A DNA stretch of 52,074 nt from MAG-120531 sp029242825 (GCA_029242825.1 JAQWTF010000015.1:1-52074), one strand, 5' to 3'. Positions 44,103 to 51,981 are shown, numbered from the stretch's first letter. The notes: generated by a model not told the origin, from the letters alone. Translations and numbers: made by a program.

Positions 44103-45425
44103 TTATTCTTGGGTTAAAAATTTTAAATATGCTTTGGTATAATTGTAATTAAAGATTGCTTGGGCGAAAGACAATGATTTCTGCGCCAACTGTGCCTGAC
44201 TTTCCAGGACATCACTCGTGTGTGCTAATCCCGTTTCAAACCTGTTTTGGCTTATGGCCACCACTTCCTCCAATTGAGATACCGCCAAGCCAGCTGTTTC
44301 TAATTGTATACTAGCAATGTCTAGCTGACTTTTGGCCTTATTAAAAAGTAGCTCACTCTCATTTTTATACTGAACAGCCTGCTCAGCCGCTTTGTAGAAA
44401 TTAGCCTTTGCTTTTTTAGCACCCCCAAATTGTTGGCCTCCTTTAAACAAGTTCCATTTTAGCTGAGCCCCAACCATATAGCTTTCTGCTCCAGTGCCAA
44501 AAATAGAGGTGTCATGAAGCTCATAGGAACCAAAAGCATTTAATGTGGGTAAAAACTGCATCTGAGCAGCCCTATATTTATACTTCATAGCGTTGGTGAC
44601 TAAATCCAAAGCTTGAATGTCGGCCCTTTTTAAAGGGCTATAGAAAAAATCCTGAGATTCTACAGCTAAGGCCAATGAATCTGAGGGAACATATTGAATA
44701 TCCTGTGAGGCATTCATAAGCATGGCCACCTGGGCCGACGCTACCCTAACACCACTTCTAGCCTCTTCTAACTGTGCTTTTCGCTCTCCAACAGCTACCC
44801 TAACAGACAACACATCTGAACGTAATAAGTGCCCTGCTTCATACCTATCTTCTGCAATTTTCAAATAAGCATTCGCTGTTTTTAATGCCTTTTCTAATAC
44901 AGATACAGCCTTGTAAGACAATTGCATCTCCATATATGCCCTTGTTAAAGAAAGCGTTATATAAGCTTTAGTTCTAGATTCTTTTAATTCCGTAGCTTCA
45001 AAAGCACTTTTAGCAGCCTTACGGTTCATAAAACCATCCATATTTAGTAAAGGTTGTTGCACACTGAAAACAGTGGCAAAATCTTTTGTTTCAGAAGGAT
45101 TGTTAAGAATAATTGGATTAAAATCTGAGGCCTCTATCTGAGCCTGATTTAAACCCAAACCAAAAGCCATTAGTGGGTTATTCGTAGCTACTGCCGTATG
45201 ACTCAAAGATACTTGTGGCAATAACACCGCTCTGGTTTGATTATAATCTCCCTGTGCGGCTAATGTTTCCGCAGCAGCTACTTTCAAATTTGGATTGTGC
45301 TCCATTACGGCTGCAGCAAAAGCTTCCTGCGAAATGGATTGCTGTGTTACTTCTTGCTCTTGTGCCACTAATTGTGCGGTGCTCCAGCAAAACAATCCAA
45401 CAAAAAATAAGGTACTGTATTTCAT
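44103..45425 (-). CDS. TolC-family outer membrane efflux protein
   Basis: 440 residues from the ATG at 45425, which gives a clean signal peptide (MKYSTLFFVGLFCWSTAQLVA, cut near residue 21). A longer in-frame start at 45494 is upstream of the promoter and is rejected. Two OEP repeats with long helices (about 35-220 and 235-435) are visible. First gene of the efflux operon, with a GTAAC-N4-GTTAC site and a -7 box directly upstream. Confidence 0.92.
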   Translation of the reverse strand: MKYSTLFFVGLFCWSTAQLVAQEQEVTQQSISQEAFAAAVMEHNPNLKVAAAETLAAQGDYNQTRAVLLPQVSLSHTAVATNNPLMAFGLGLNQAQIEASDFNPIILNNPSETKDFATVFSVQQPLLNMDGFMNRKAAKSAFEATELKESRTKAYITLSLTRAYMEMQLSYKAVSVLEKALKTANAYLKIAEDRYEAGHLLRSDVLSVRVAVGERKAQLEEARSGVRVASAQVAMLMNASQDIQYVPSDSLALAVESQDFFYSPLKRADIQALDLVTNAMKYKYRAAQMQFLPTLNAFGSYELHDTSIFGTGAESYMVGAQLKWNLFKGGQQFGGAKKAKANFYKAAEQAVQYKNESELLFNKAKSQLDIASIQLETAGLAVSQLEEVVAISQNRFETGLAHTSDVLESQAQLAQKSLSFAQAIFNYNYTKAYLKFLTQE

Positions 45426-45443
45426 CTGTATGGTAATTTTACA

Positions 45444-45487
45444 CAAATCTAAGGGCAACTTATTCCTTGGAGCGTAACAATAGTTAC
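45444..45487 (-). promoter_or_regulatory. Crp/Fnr-type site plus -7 box: efflux operon promoter
   Basis: GTAAC-TATT-GTTAC (45474-45487), then exactly 22 bases, then -7 box TAGATTTG (45444-45451). The ATG follows after 18 bases. One of five equal arrangements in this region. Confidence 0.8.
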
Positions 45488-45505
45488 CAAGCATTTGGGA
45501 TAAAA

Positions 45506-45529
45506 AAAAGCGCCCTGTAGGGCGCTTTT
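45506..45529 (-). terminator. Terminator of the SQR/small membrane protein operon
   Basis: Ten-pair stem AAAAGCGCCC / GGGCGCTTTT with a 4-base loop; on the minus strand it is followed by a longer T-run (down to 45502). Confidence 0.88.
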
Positions 45530-45550
45530 ACAATTTTAAAAGAGGGCGTA

Positions 45551-45676
45551 TTATGGTCTTGTACCTCCATGTCCTCCGGCAACTACAATCAATATTTTGA
45601 TGCTTAGAAAAACAAATACAAAAAATTGAATAATAGGATTAAATCTTTTAAAATGGGTATATCTAGAAATTTTCAT
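45551..45676 (-). CDS. 41-residue single-pass membrane protein, unannotated type
   Basis: A short ORF from ATG 45676 to TAA 45551 fills the space between the SQR-like gene (19-base gap) and its terminator. The N-terminus is basic and polar (MKISRYTHFKRFNP). A strongly hydrophobic segment spans about 15-33 (IIQFFVFVFLSIKILIVVAG), and it ends in a Gly/His tail, GGHGGTRP. The layout resembles small subunits of membrane enzymes such as CydX, though the sequence is not CydX. Position predicts co-expression with the SQR-like protein. I do not know a family for it. Confidence 0.65.
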   Translation of the reverse strand: MKISRYTHFKRFNPIIQFFVFVFLSIKILIVVAGGHGGTRP

Positions 45677-45695
45677 AAGTATAAATTAAAGATTA

Positions 45696-47150
45696 TTATT
45701 CAGGAATGAGCCACCAAAAAGGTTTCATTTTAGCTTTGTAAATAAAGGCATAGTGAAGGGCTAATTTTAACCAATGACCAGCCAATCCAATAGATCCAAA
45801 AGTTTTTCCTAACGCCCTTCCATGCGTATCTGGATATTTTTCAAAATCAGGAACAATAGGGAAAGTAGTAATGCTCACACCACTCCCCTTCAGTGGGCCG
45901 TACCCGGCCGATGCTATACAGGCAGCACCCATATTAGCCATAGAACCTTTATGAGCAGAAGTGTTTTTTCCTTTAATTCGGTCAATAATCGTATCTGCTA
46001 CTAATTTAGCCGTTATACCAGAGGGCATTCCTGTTCTTGGCGGGGATGGGGAAATATCAGTACCATGAATACTTTTACGTGGTTTAGAAATTGCGTGTGG
46101 TGGTGCAAAAGCAATTCCTGGAGCAAAAATAGTATCAAAAGAAGGGTTCTGATACGTTTCTGGCCAATCTTGTGCACGCCATTGCTCATAAGGTTTTGGC
46201 GTATAATCTGCATCTACAACCATAAAACCTTTAAAAAGTTGCGGCGTAATATCTGAACCTTCTTTATTAAAAGCCTTAAAGCCATGTCCTGTAAAGGCTG
46301 GGATTAACATAGCAAAATCATAGGAGATATGGGCATACGTACCATCTAATGTTTCATAATGCGCCTCATGATCTTTAATTTCATGAACCGCAGCGCCTAA
46401 AATAGCCTCTATGCCACGTTCTCTAAATATTTGAGATACCATTTCTCTAGAACTCACAGACGTACCCCCATAACTGAGTAACATCCCATCCATTCCAAAA
46501 TCGCCCAACTCATATTCATTTGAAAGCCAAGTGATGGTAGCCATATCCCTCACTTTGTGTTTTCTCAATTCTTGTTCCACATTTAAGATGTATTCAAAAG
46601 CGGCACCTTGACAAGTCGCTTTACCGTGACCCGTACCTATTACAATAGATATTTTTTTCCCAGATTTCATTCTGTCTATCTGAGTTTTTAAACCTTCCCA
46701 AGCATGCTCAGCGTGCCCATATGTACACACAGAGTAGGTGCCATTTTCTCCTGGCACTAGTCCAGGCGTAGCGTCAAAAGCCAATTTTGGTCCGGTAGCA
46801 TTGATTAAATAATCATAGGTCATCTGGGTTATTTGCCCTTTCTTTTCACCCACCACATACTCAATAGTTACAAATGGTTTTTGAACTTCCATATTTCCTT
46901 CAGGCCAAAAATCAATTACTTTAGCCTGTTCGTATTGAATGTTCTTTTTCTGGTATACAGGAGCTAATGGGAACAACAATGATTCTGGCTTCATTCTACC
47001 AATTCCTACCCAAATATTAGATGGAACCCACTGATAATTGCTGTTTGGAGAAACCACTACAACTTCATGTGAATGGTCCAATTTTCTTCTTAAATGTGAA
47101 GCGGCTACATGACCTGCAATACCAGCTCCAAGTATAACTATTTTTGACAT
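45696..47150 (-). CDS. Sulfide:quinone oxidoreductase-like flavoprotein (484 aa)
   Basis: FAD/NAD(P)-type Rossmann protein with GAGIAGHVAASHL (8-20) at the N-terminus. Candidate redox cysteines are Cys142 (YSVCTYGH), Cys180 (GKATCQGAA) and Cys411 (GAACIASAG). The C-terminal end is amphipathic and aromatic (KPFWWLIPE), suited to membrane docking. This matches the sulfide:quinone reductase family, which oxidises sulfide to polysulfide and reduces menaquinone. At 484 residues it is longer than the second SQR in this window and has a different cysteine pattern, so the two belong to different SQR types. Confidence 0.87.
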   Translation of the reverse strand: MSKIVILGAGIAGHVAASHLRRKLDHSHEVVVVSPNSNYQWVPSNIWVGIGRMKPESLLFPLAPVYQKKNIQYEQAKVIDFWPEGNMEVQKPFVTIEYVVGEKKGQITQMTYDYLINATGPKLAFDATPGLVPGENGTYSVCTYGHAEHAWEGLKTQIDRMKSGKKISIVIGTGHGKATCQGAAFEYILNVEQELRKHKVRDMATITWLSNEYELGDFGMDGMLLSYGGTSVSSREMVSQIFRERGIEAILGAAVHEIKDHEAHYETLDGTYAHISYDFAMLIPAFTGHGFKAFNKEGSDITPQLFKGFMVVDADYTPKPYEQWRAQDWPETYQNPSFDTIFAPGIAFAPPHAISKPRKSIHGTDISPSPPRTGMPSGITAKLVADTIIDRIKGKNTSAHKGSMANMGAACIASAGYGPLKGSGVSITTFPIVPDFEKYPDTHGRALGKTFGSIGLAGHWLKLALHYAFIYKAKMKPFWWLIPE

Positions 47151-47165
47151 GGTTTAATGTTTATT

Positions 47166-47209
47166 TAAAATTAGGCATATAAAATCCTAGGCAGCGTAAC
47201 ATCTGTTAC
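47166..47209 (-). promoter_or_regulatory. Crp/Fnr-type site plus -7 box: SQR-like gene promoter
   Basis: GTAAC-AGAT-GTTAC (47196-47209), 22 bases, then TAATTTTA (47166-47173, one mismatch to TAnnTTTG). The ATG follows after 15 bases. Confidence 0.8.
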
Positions 47210-47239
47210 ACAAACCCCTTATAATTAGATAGGTAAGAA

Positions 47240-48277
47240 TTAATAACTGGTTTCGTCCAGTATTACCTTACCTTTAAAAGTTCTGTACACAAAAAAGGTG
47301 TACCCTAGTACCAAAGGGGTCCCTATAGCTACAATAATTAACATTGTTTGGAGCGACAAAGTGGAAGACGCAGCGTTGTAAATATCAATATGATACAATG
47401 GATCTACTGTAGAAAGTAATAAATTAGGGTATAACTCTACTGCCACCAATACCATCATTAATGCTATGGTTAAGGTAGAAAACAAAAAAGCACTCCTAAA
47501 CTTCTGCTTGGAAGCTAATCTAGGCACATTAGCAATACTCAAGAAAGTCAGTAGTGGTACAATAAATAATATAGGTGTTTCTCTAAAATCATTAGACAAG
47601 TGAGGGATGTAGAGCAATGTGTACAAAGAAGTTATTCCAAAAGCTACCATGAAAAATATCATGCCTTTTTTTAATAAGGTAGCCATTTTAGCATATAATC
47701 TTCCTTCTGTTTTGAGTAGTAAATAAATAGCCCCATGGGTCATAAACAAACCAAGGGTAGTAAATCCAGTCATTATAGCATAGGGATTTAGAAATTCAAA
47801 AAAACCATTCCCTTGGTACAAATATTTTGGACCTATAGCTATTCCCTGTAATACATTTCCCATGACAACACCCAAAAGAAAGGCCAATAAAATACTGGAA
47901 ATACTATAAGAAATATCCCATGTTTTACGCCACCATAGCATGGGTTCTTTAGATCTAAATTCTATAGAGATAGCTCTAAATATTAGGCTCACTAAGAATA
48001 GCATAAATGGAATGTACATTGAAGAAAACAGAGTTGCATACATAACTGGAAAACCAGCGAAAAGCGCTCCTCCTCCAATAACCAACCAGACTTCGTTTCC
48101 GTCCCATACAGGACCAATAGCATTTAATGCGATTCTTCTACTTTCTTCTTTTTTCAGAAATAAGTGCCAAGCACCCGCGCCAAAATCAAATCCATCTAAA
48201 ATAGCATACCCAGAGAACAAGCCTCCTACTACTAAAAACCACCAAGTGGGATAATCAATTCCAAGTAAAGTCTCCAT
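47240..48277 (-). CDS. cydB: Cytochrome bd ubiquinol/menaquinol oxidase subunit II
   Basis: 345 residues, about eight to nine membrane helices. Characteristic sequences are GYAILDGFDFGAGAWHLF, IGPVWDGNEVWLVIGGGALFAGFP and FRAISIEFRSKEP. Subunit II scaffolds the haem-bearing subunit I in the inner membrane. It lies 9 bases after cydA. No separate terminator is evident before the downstream SQR-like promoter. Confidence 0.96.
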   Translation of the reverse strand: METLLGIDYPTWWFLVVGGLFSGYAILDGFDFGAGAWHLFLKKEESRRIALNAIGPVWDGNEVWLVIGGGALFAGFPVMYATLFSSMYIPFMLFLVSLIFRAISIEFRSKEPMLWWRKTWDISYSISSILLAFLLGVVMGNVLQGIAIGPKYLYQGNGFFEFLNPYAIMTGFTTLGLFMTHGAIYLLLKTEGRLYAKMATLLKKGMIFFMVAFGITSLYTLLYIPHLSNDFRETPILFIVPLLTFLSIANVPRLASKQKFRSAFLFSTLTIALMMVLVAVELYPNLLLSTVDPLYHIDIYNAASSTLSLQTMLIIVAIGTPLVLGYTFFVYRTFKGKVILDETSY

Positions 48278-48286
48278 AACTATATT

Positions 48287-49666
48287 TTATTTACCTATTA
48301 CTGCAGTTGCAATTCCTTTTGTATTTGGCCTATCCTGATCCTCATGAGTGTCAAATGGACCGTGCTTTATTTTCTTATTGAGAAGGTATATGAACAATGT
48401 GAATAATAGGGTATACACTAAAAGAAACAACACCAGTGAAAATATAATTTGATTGTCTGTAACTGCTTGAGAAAAGGCATCTGAAGTTCTTAATAAACCG
48501 TACACTACCCATGGCTGTCTTCCCATTTCTGCTGCAAACCAACCTACTTGATTCGCTATTTGAGGTAAAATTGCGGCGAATACAAAAATCCATAGCAACC
48601 ATTTCTTTTCAAACAAGGTGCCCCTCCACCAATAAAAAGAAGCTAATAAAGTCAAGGCAATTAATGCCATTCCTATGGCTACCATTATATGATAAAATTG
48701 AAAAACAGCATTTACCTGCCCTGGCCTATCTTCAGGTTTAAAAGCATTCAATCCTTTAACGGGTGCGTCAAAATCATATTCCAATAAAAAAGATAAGCCT
48801 CCAGGAATTTTTAAACCACTCACCGTTTCATTTTCCTTGTCTACCCAACCAAATAAATACATGTCTGCTGGACCATTTTCATCAAAATGACCCTCTAAAG
48901 CAGCTAATTTTGCAGGCTGATTCACCGCTACCCCTTCTGCAGATTTATGACCAGTAAATAACTGCCCTAATGAAAAAACAGTAGCTACAACTAGCGCAAT
49001 TTTAAAAGCCGTCTTAGAAATAGCGACGTATTTCCCCTTCACCAAATAATAGGCGTGCACACTCAAAACTAAAAATGCCCCTGACAAGAAAGCCCCTAGC
49101 CACACATGTGTAAGTCTATCTACAGAAGAAGGATTAAAAACCATCCCCCAGAAATCTGTGATTTCTGCCCTAGCCTCAAAACCTTCACCTACAATATGGT
49201 ATCCTGCTGGAGTTTGTTGCCAACTATTTGCCACAACAATCCATACCGCAGAAAACATAGAACCTAAAAATACACCTATGGTAGAAACTAGATGCACCCA
49301 AGGCTTTACCCTATTCCATCCGAATAGTAATATTCCTAAAAAACCACTTTCTAAAGCAAAAGCAAAAATACCTTCAGCCGCTAGGGCACTTCCAAATATA
49401 TCACCAACATACCTTGAGTAAACCGCCCAATTAGTTCCAAATTCAAACTCCATGACTATACCAGTCACTACACCAATCCCAAAAGTTAGGGCAAATATCT
49501 TAGTCCAAAATTTAGCTAGAGTGTGGTATTCTAGCTTCTTTGTTTTAATATACATGCTTTCAAAAACAACCATCAGAAGCCCCAATCCTATACTTAAAGG
49601 AGGGTAGATATAATGAAAGGCAATAGTGAAAGCAAATTGAATTCTAGCTAAAATTTCTGTTTCCAT
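48287..49666 (-). CDS. cydA: Cytochrome bd oxidase subunit I
   Basis: 459 residues. His18 (IAFHYIYPPL) and Glu99/Glu106 (AAEGIFAFALESG) fit the haem b595/d site; His187 (RLTHVWLG) and the Met of FYHIMVAIGM are the haem b558 ligands. GWFAAEMGRQPW is the conserved quinol-site region. The short length compared with E. coli CydA (522) means the extended Q-loop insertion is absent. The enzyme reduces O2 with menaquinol at high affinity and tolerates sulfide and NO. It heads the cydAB operon under a GTAAC-N4-GTTAC promoter. Confidence 0.97.
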   Translation of the reverse strand: METEILARIQFAFTIAFHYIYPPLSIGLGLLMVVFESMYIKTKKLEYHTLAKFWTKIFALTFGIGVVTGIVMEFEFGTNWAVYSRYVGDIFGSALAAEGIFAFALESGFLGILLFGWNRVKPWVHLVSTIGVFLGSMFSAVWIVVANSWQQTPAGYHIVGEGFEARAEITDFWGMVFNPSSVDRLTHVWLGAFLSGAFLVLSVHAYYLVKGKYVAISKTAFKIALVVATVFSLGQLFTGHKSAEGVAVNQPAKLAALEGHFDENGPADMYLFGWVDKENETVSGLKIPGGLSFLLEYDFDAPVKGLNAFKPEDRPGQVNAVFQFYHIMVAIGMALIALTLLASFYWWRGTLFEKKWLLWIFVFAAILPQIANQVGWFAAEMGRQPWVVYGLLRTSDAFSQAVTDNQIIFSLVLFLLVYTLLFTLFIYLLNKKIKHGPFDTHEDQDRPNTKGIATAVIGK

Positions 49667-49680
49667 AATAGTATTTTAAT

Positions 49681-49724
49681 CAAAGTTAGCTGTTGGAACT
49701 ATAGCAATCAGTAACATAAGTTAC
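49681..49724 (-). promoter_or_regulatory. Crp/Fnr-type site plus -7 box: cydAB promoter
   Basis: GTAAC-TTAT-GTTAC (49711-49724), 22 bases, then TAACTTTG (49681-49688), an exact TAnnTTTG. The cydA ATG follows after 14 bases. Confidence 0.85.
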
Positions 49725-49730
49725 CTTCAA

Positions 49731-49760
49731 AAAAAAAGGATGCCGTAGCATCCTTTTTTT
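49731..49760 (-). terminator. Terminator of the second SQR gene
   Basis: GGATGC / GCATCC stem extended by A and T tracts, 4-base loop. It begins at the stop codon of the gene ending at 49760. Confidence 0.88.
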
Positions 49761-51022
49761 TAAACGTTTTCTCCTTTCATCATCTTATTCCAATACAAAT
49801 AAGGTAACATGTACTTTTTAAGCATCCATAAACGCCAGTGTTCTTTGGAGGAATCTCTGATCAGTAATTGTTTTAATTTAGGGTCTGGAATAAAATTATT
49901 CTTATAATCAAATTCCGCTAGAACCATTTTCCCGTAACCAGTGACTAAAGGGCAAGAAGAATAGCCATTATAAGATTTATTTGTAGCTTCTTTATGTGCT
50001 AGTAACAACATTAGATTATCTACTACAATGGGAACTTGTTTTCTAATAGCGGCACCAGTTTTTGCGGTTGGTAAACCAGCTACATCTCCCAAACCAAAAA
50101 TATTTTTATACTCCGTATGCTGCATACTTCCATGATCTACAGACAACCAACCAGCATCGTTGACCAAATTAGATTCTTTAACGAATTTAGGCGCTGTTTG
50201 CGGAGGAGCAAGATGAAGCATGTCAAATGGAATTTCAATAATAGCATCTCCGGACATTTTTTCTCCTAAGGCATTATTTTCATTAATCACACATTGATTT
50301 TCCCCTTCTGCTGTGTGCTTAAAATAGGCTATTTTTTTATCTGCATCTATCTTGAAAGGCGCGTAAAAAGGCTTAAAGTGAATTCCATAACGCTCTATCA
50401 CTTTCATCAGGGTGTTTTTAATCACAGGCACACCAAAAATAACAGATCCTGGAGTAGCAAAAATAACATTGGTATCTTTCGCAACGCCAGATTTTCTAAA
50501 ATAATCAGCCGCCAAATAGGCTATTTTTTGAGGAGCTCCACCGCATTTAATAGGTGTAGTAGGCTGGGTAAATAAGGCATTACCTCCTTTGAAATTTTTA
50601 ATAGTTTCCCAAGTGTGCTTTGGATCGGTATAATTAGAACAAACAATCCCTTTCTCCATAGCTTCTGGAAGCCCTTCAATCAAGGATGGATCCATAACCA
50701 ATCCTGGTGCAACCACTAAAAATTCATATCCAATTTGCCCTGAATTTTTAGTTTCTAAGGTATTTTCATCTGCATTGAATGAAGTGACAAAATCTTTTAT
50801 CCAGCTAGCCTTTTGAGGAATTAAACTAGCCATAGATCTAGCAGTATTGTCATAATCATAGGCTCCTGCTCCCACCAAAGTCCATGCAGGTTGGTAGTAA
50901 TGCGTATCTGCTGGGTCTATGATAGCAATATCTAAATGGTTGTTTTTCTTAAGTAACTGAGTAGCGGTCATTATACCGGCTGTTCCACCGCCTATAATAA
51001 CAATTTGATGTTGTTTTTTCAT
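49760..51022 (-). CDS. Sulfide:quinone oxidoreductase, SQOR (type II)-like
   Basis: 420 residues. FAD motif GGGTAGIMTATQL (11-23). Redox Cys160 (TPIKCGGAPQK) and Cys357 (YSSCPLVTGYGK) are placed as in the eukaryotic/type II SQOR group; Cys128 (GIVCSNY) is a third. LGDVAGLPTAKTGAAIRKQ is the C-terminal flavin motif and the end is amphipathic (MLPYLYWNKMMK). It oxidises sulfide with transfer of persulfide to an acceptor such as glutathione, sulfite or another thiol, reducing menaquinone. Monocistronic between two regulated units. Confidence 0.9.
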   Translation of the reverse strand: MKKQHQIVIIGGGTAGIMTATQLLKKNNHLDIAIIDPADTHYYQPAWTLVGAGAYDYDNTARSMASLIPQKASWIKDFVTSFNADENTLETKNSGQIGYEFLVVAPGLVMDPSLIEGLPEAMEKGIVCSNYTDPKHTWETIKNFKGGNALFTQPTTPIKCGGAPQKIAYLAADYFRKSGVAKDTNVIFATPGSVIFGVPVIKNTLMKVIERYGIHFKPFYAPFKIDADKKIAYFKHTAEGENQCVINENNALGEKMSGDAIIEIPFDMLHLAPPQTAPKFVKESNLVNDAGWLSVDHGSMQHTEYKNIFGLGDVAGLPTAKTGAAIRKQVPIVVDNLMLLLAHKEATNKSYNGYSSCPLVTGYGKMVLAEFDYKNNFIPDPKLKQLLIRDSSKEHWRLWMLKKYMLPYLYWNKMMKGENV

Positions 51023-51045
51023 TGGTCTGGTTAATGTTTAATCCT

Positions 51046-51089
51046 TAAATATAACCAGTCAAAACTTTAATCTTTGTAACAATTGTTAC
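51046..51089 (-). promoter_or_regulatory. Crp/Fnr-type site plus -7 box: SQOR promoter
   Basis: GTAAC-AATT-GTTAC (51076-51089; a perfect palindrome extending to 16 bases at 51075-51090), 22 bases, then TATATTTA (51046-51053). The ATG follows after 23 bases. The site lies immediately after the HMA gene's stop. Confidence 0.82.
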
Positions 51090-51090
51090 A

Positions 51091-51366
51091 TTAATCCTTC
51101 TTTCCAATTTTACCAGTGGCACAACTAATGAATGAGTTTGCTTTTGATTTTAAAGTGTTTTTAGCTGTCACAGATGGGTAACCTAAACCTTCTAATAGAC
51201 TCTTAACCTCTAATGCGTCATTAAAATCATGGTATTGAAAAGAAACCATAGCATTAGATACGTCTACAGAAACATCCTGAACATTAGGTAAAGAAGACAA
51301 TGCTTTGTTAATTGTGTTGGCACAACCACCACACCTTAAATTTTGAACAATAATGGATGTTTTCAT
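51091..51366 (-). CDS. Heavy-metal-associated (HMA) domain protein
   Basis: 91 residues from the ATG at 51366 (MKTSIIVQNLRCGGCANTI). The metal-binding motif is CGGC (residues 12-15), and the ferredoxin-like betaalphabeta pattern is typical of copper chaperones. A third Cys is in FISCATGK near the end. It follows the rhodanese gene by 17 bases. With a rhodanese and SQRs as neighbours, it may bind copper(I) or handle sulfur-bound metal. Confidence 0.88.
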   Translation of the reverse strand: MKTSIIVQNLRCGGCANTINKALSSLPNVQDVSVDVSNAMVSFQYHDFNDALEVKSLLEGLGYPSVTAKNTLKSKANSFISCATGKIGKKD

Positions 51367-51383
51367 ATGCGATTTATTTTTTA

Positions 51384-51725
51384 TTATATCCATGAGGTAT
51401 AGCCTCCTCTAAGGTCATATACTTCATTAAAGCCCAAAGTGACTAAAATTTTAGCCGCCTTTCCACTCCTATTTCCCGACCTACAATAGAGATATACCGG
51501 CTTAGAAGAATCTAATTTTTTAAAAGCCGTTTCCATGGCTGCTCTGTTAAAAAAGTCAATGTTTTTGGCATTTGCAATCGCACCTGATTTAAACTCAGAA
51601 GCCGTTCTAACATCTATAAGTTGTGTCCCTTTATTCGCAATACCTGCTTTGAAATCTTCAATACCCAACACCTTAATGTGGTCTGAAGAAGGGCTTGATC
51701 CAAATAGTTTACTTAAAAATGACAT
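51384..51725 (-). CDS. Rhodanese-like sulfurtransferase
   Basis: 113-residue single rhodanese domain. The catalytic Cys is in the loop YCRSGNRSGKAA, with LIDVRTASEFKSGAIANAKN upstream as the standard N-terminal motif. It carries persulfide sulfur between donors and acceptors in the cytosol. First gene of the rhodanese-HMA pair. No clear promoter lies right before it; the nearest is the GTAAC site promoter at 51872-51915, and a terminator-like hairpin stands between. Confidence 0.93.
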   Translation of the reverse strand: MSFLSKLFGSSPSSDHIKVLGIEDFKAGIANKGTQLIDVRTASEFKSGAIANAKNIDFFNRAAMETAFKKLDSSKPVYLYCRSGNRSGKAAKILVTLGFNEVYDLRGGYTSWI

Positions 51726-51758
51726 AATAACTTTTTTGTTAATTAATTTATATGGTAG

Positions 51759-51857
51759 TTAGAATATGATTTGGGTTAGAAAGCATTTTAAAAAAAGAGC
51801 AGCAGTCTCCCACTGCTCTTGATTAACCAACCAAATTATAATCACAAGTCTGTCCAT
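51759..51857 (-). CDS. Possible 32-residue leader peptide before rhodanese gene
   Basis: ATG at 51857 starts 14 bases after the -7 box, the same spacing as cydA, and runs 32 codons (MDRLVIIIWLVNQEQWETAA...) to TAA at 51759. It passes through the terminator-like hairpin at 51790-51820. It may be a leader peptide coupling translation to readthrough, or chance. Confidence 0.35.
   Translation of the reverse strand: MDRLVIIIWLVNQEQWETAALFLKCFLTQIIF
51790..51820 (-). terminator. Terminator-like hairpin in the rhodanese leader
   Basis: AAGAGCAG / CTGCTCTT stem with a 10-base loop, followed on the minus strand by seven T residues. It lies between the promoter at 51872-51915 and the rhodanese ATG, so it is either an attenuator or the end of a ~75-base RNA. 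Confidence 0.7.
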
Positions 51858-51871
51858 TTACTTGTTTGAAT

Positions 51872-51915
51872 CAAAGTTACACCAACGGAAGTGTTTAGAA
51901 AGTAACTATTGTTAC
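51872..51915 (-). promoter_or_regulatory. Crp/Fnr-type site plus -7 box: rhodanese/HMA promoter
   Basis: On the minus strand GTAAC-AATA-GTTAC (51902-51915), 22 bases, then TAACTTTG (51872-51879), an exact TAnnTTTG. It points toward the rhodanese gene. Confidence 0.8.
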
Positions 51916-51928
51916 ACAGCTTATTTCA

Positions 51929-51960
51929 TTTGAAACTCTCCATAAAAAGAGGTAGCTTTA
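51929..51960 (+). promoter_or_regulatory. -33/-7 promoter of the partial membrane protein gene
   Basis: TTTG (51929-51932), 20 bases, then TAGCTTTA (51953-51960), 21 bases before the ATG at 51982. The GTAAC site at 51902-51915 lies about 57 bases upstream of the predicted start, so it might also affect this promoter. Confidence 0.4.
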
Positions 51961-51981
51961 TTTAAAATTCAACTGGTATAA

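Noticed and set aside
45474..45487. GTAAC-N4-GTTAC repeats as simple chance palindromes or terminators
   Set aside because: None is followed by a T-run, and the exact 22-base spacing to a -7 box in five cases argues for regulatory sites.
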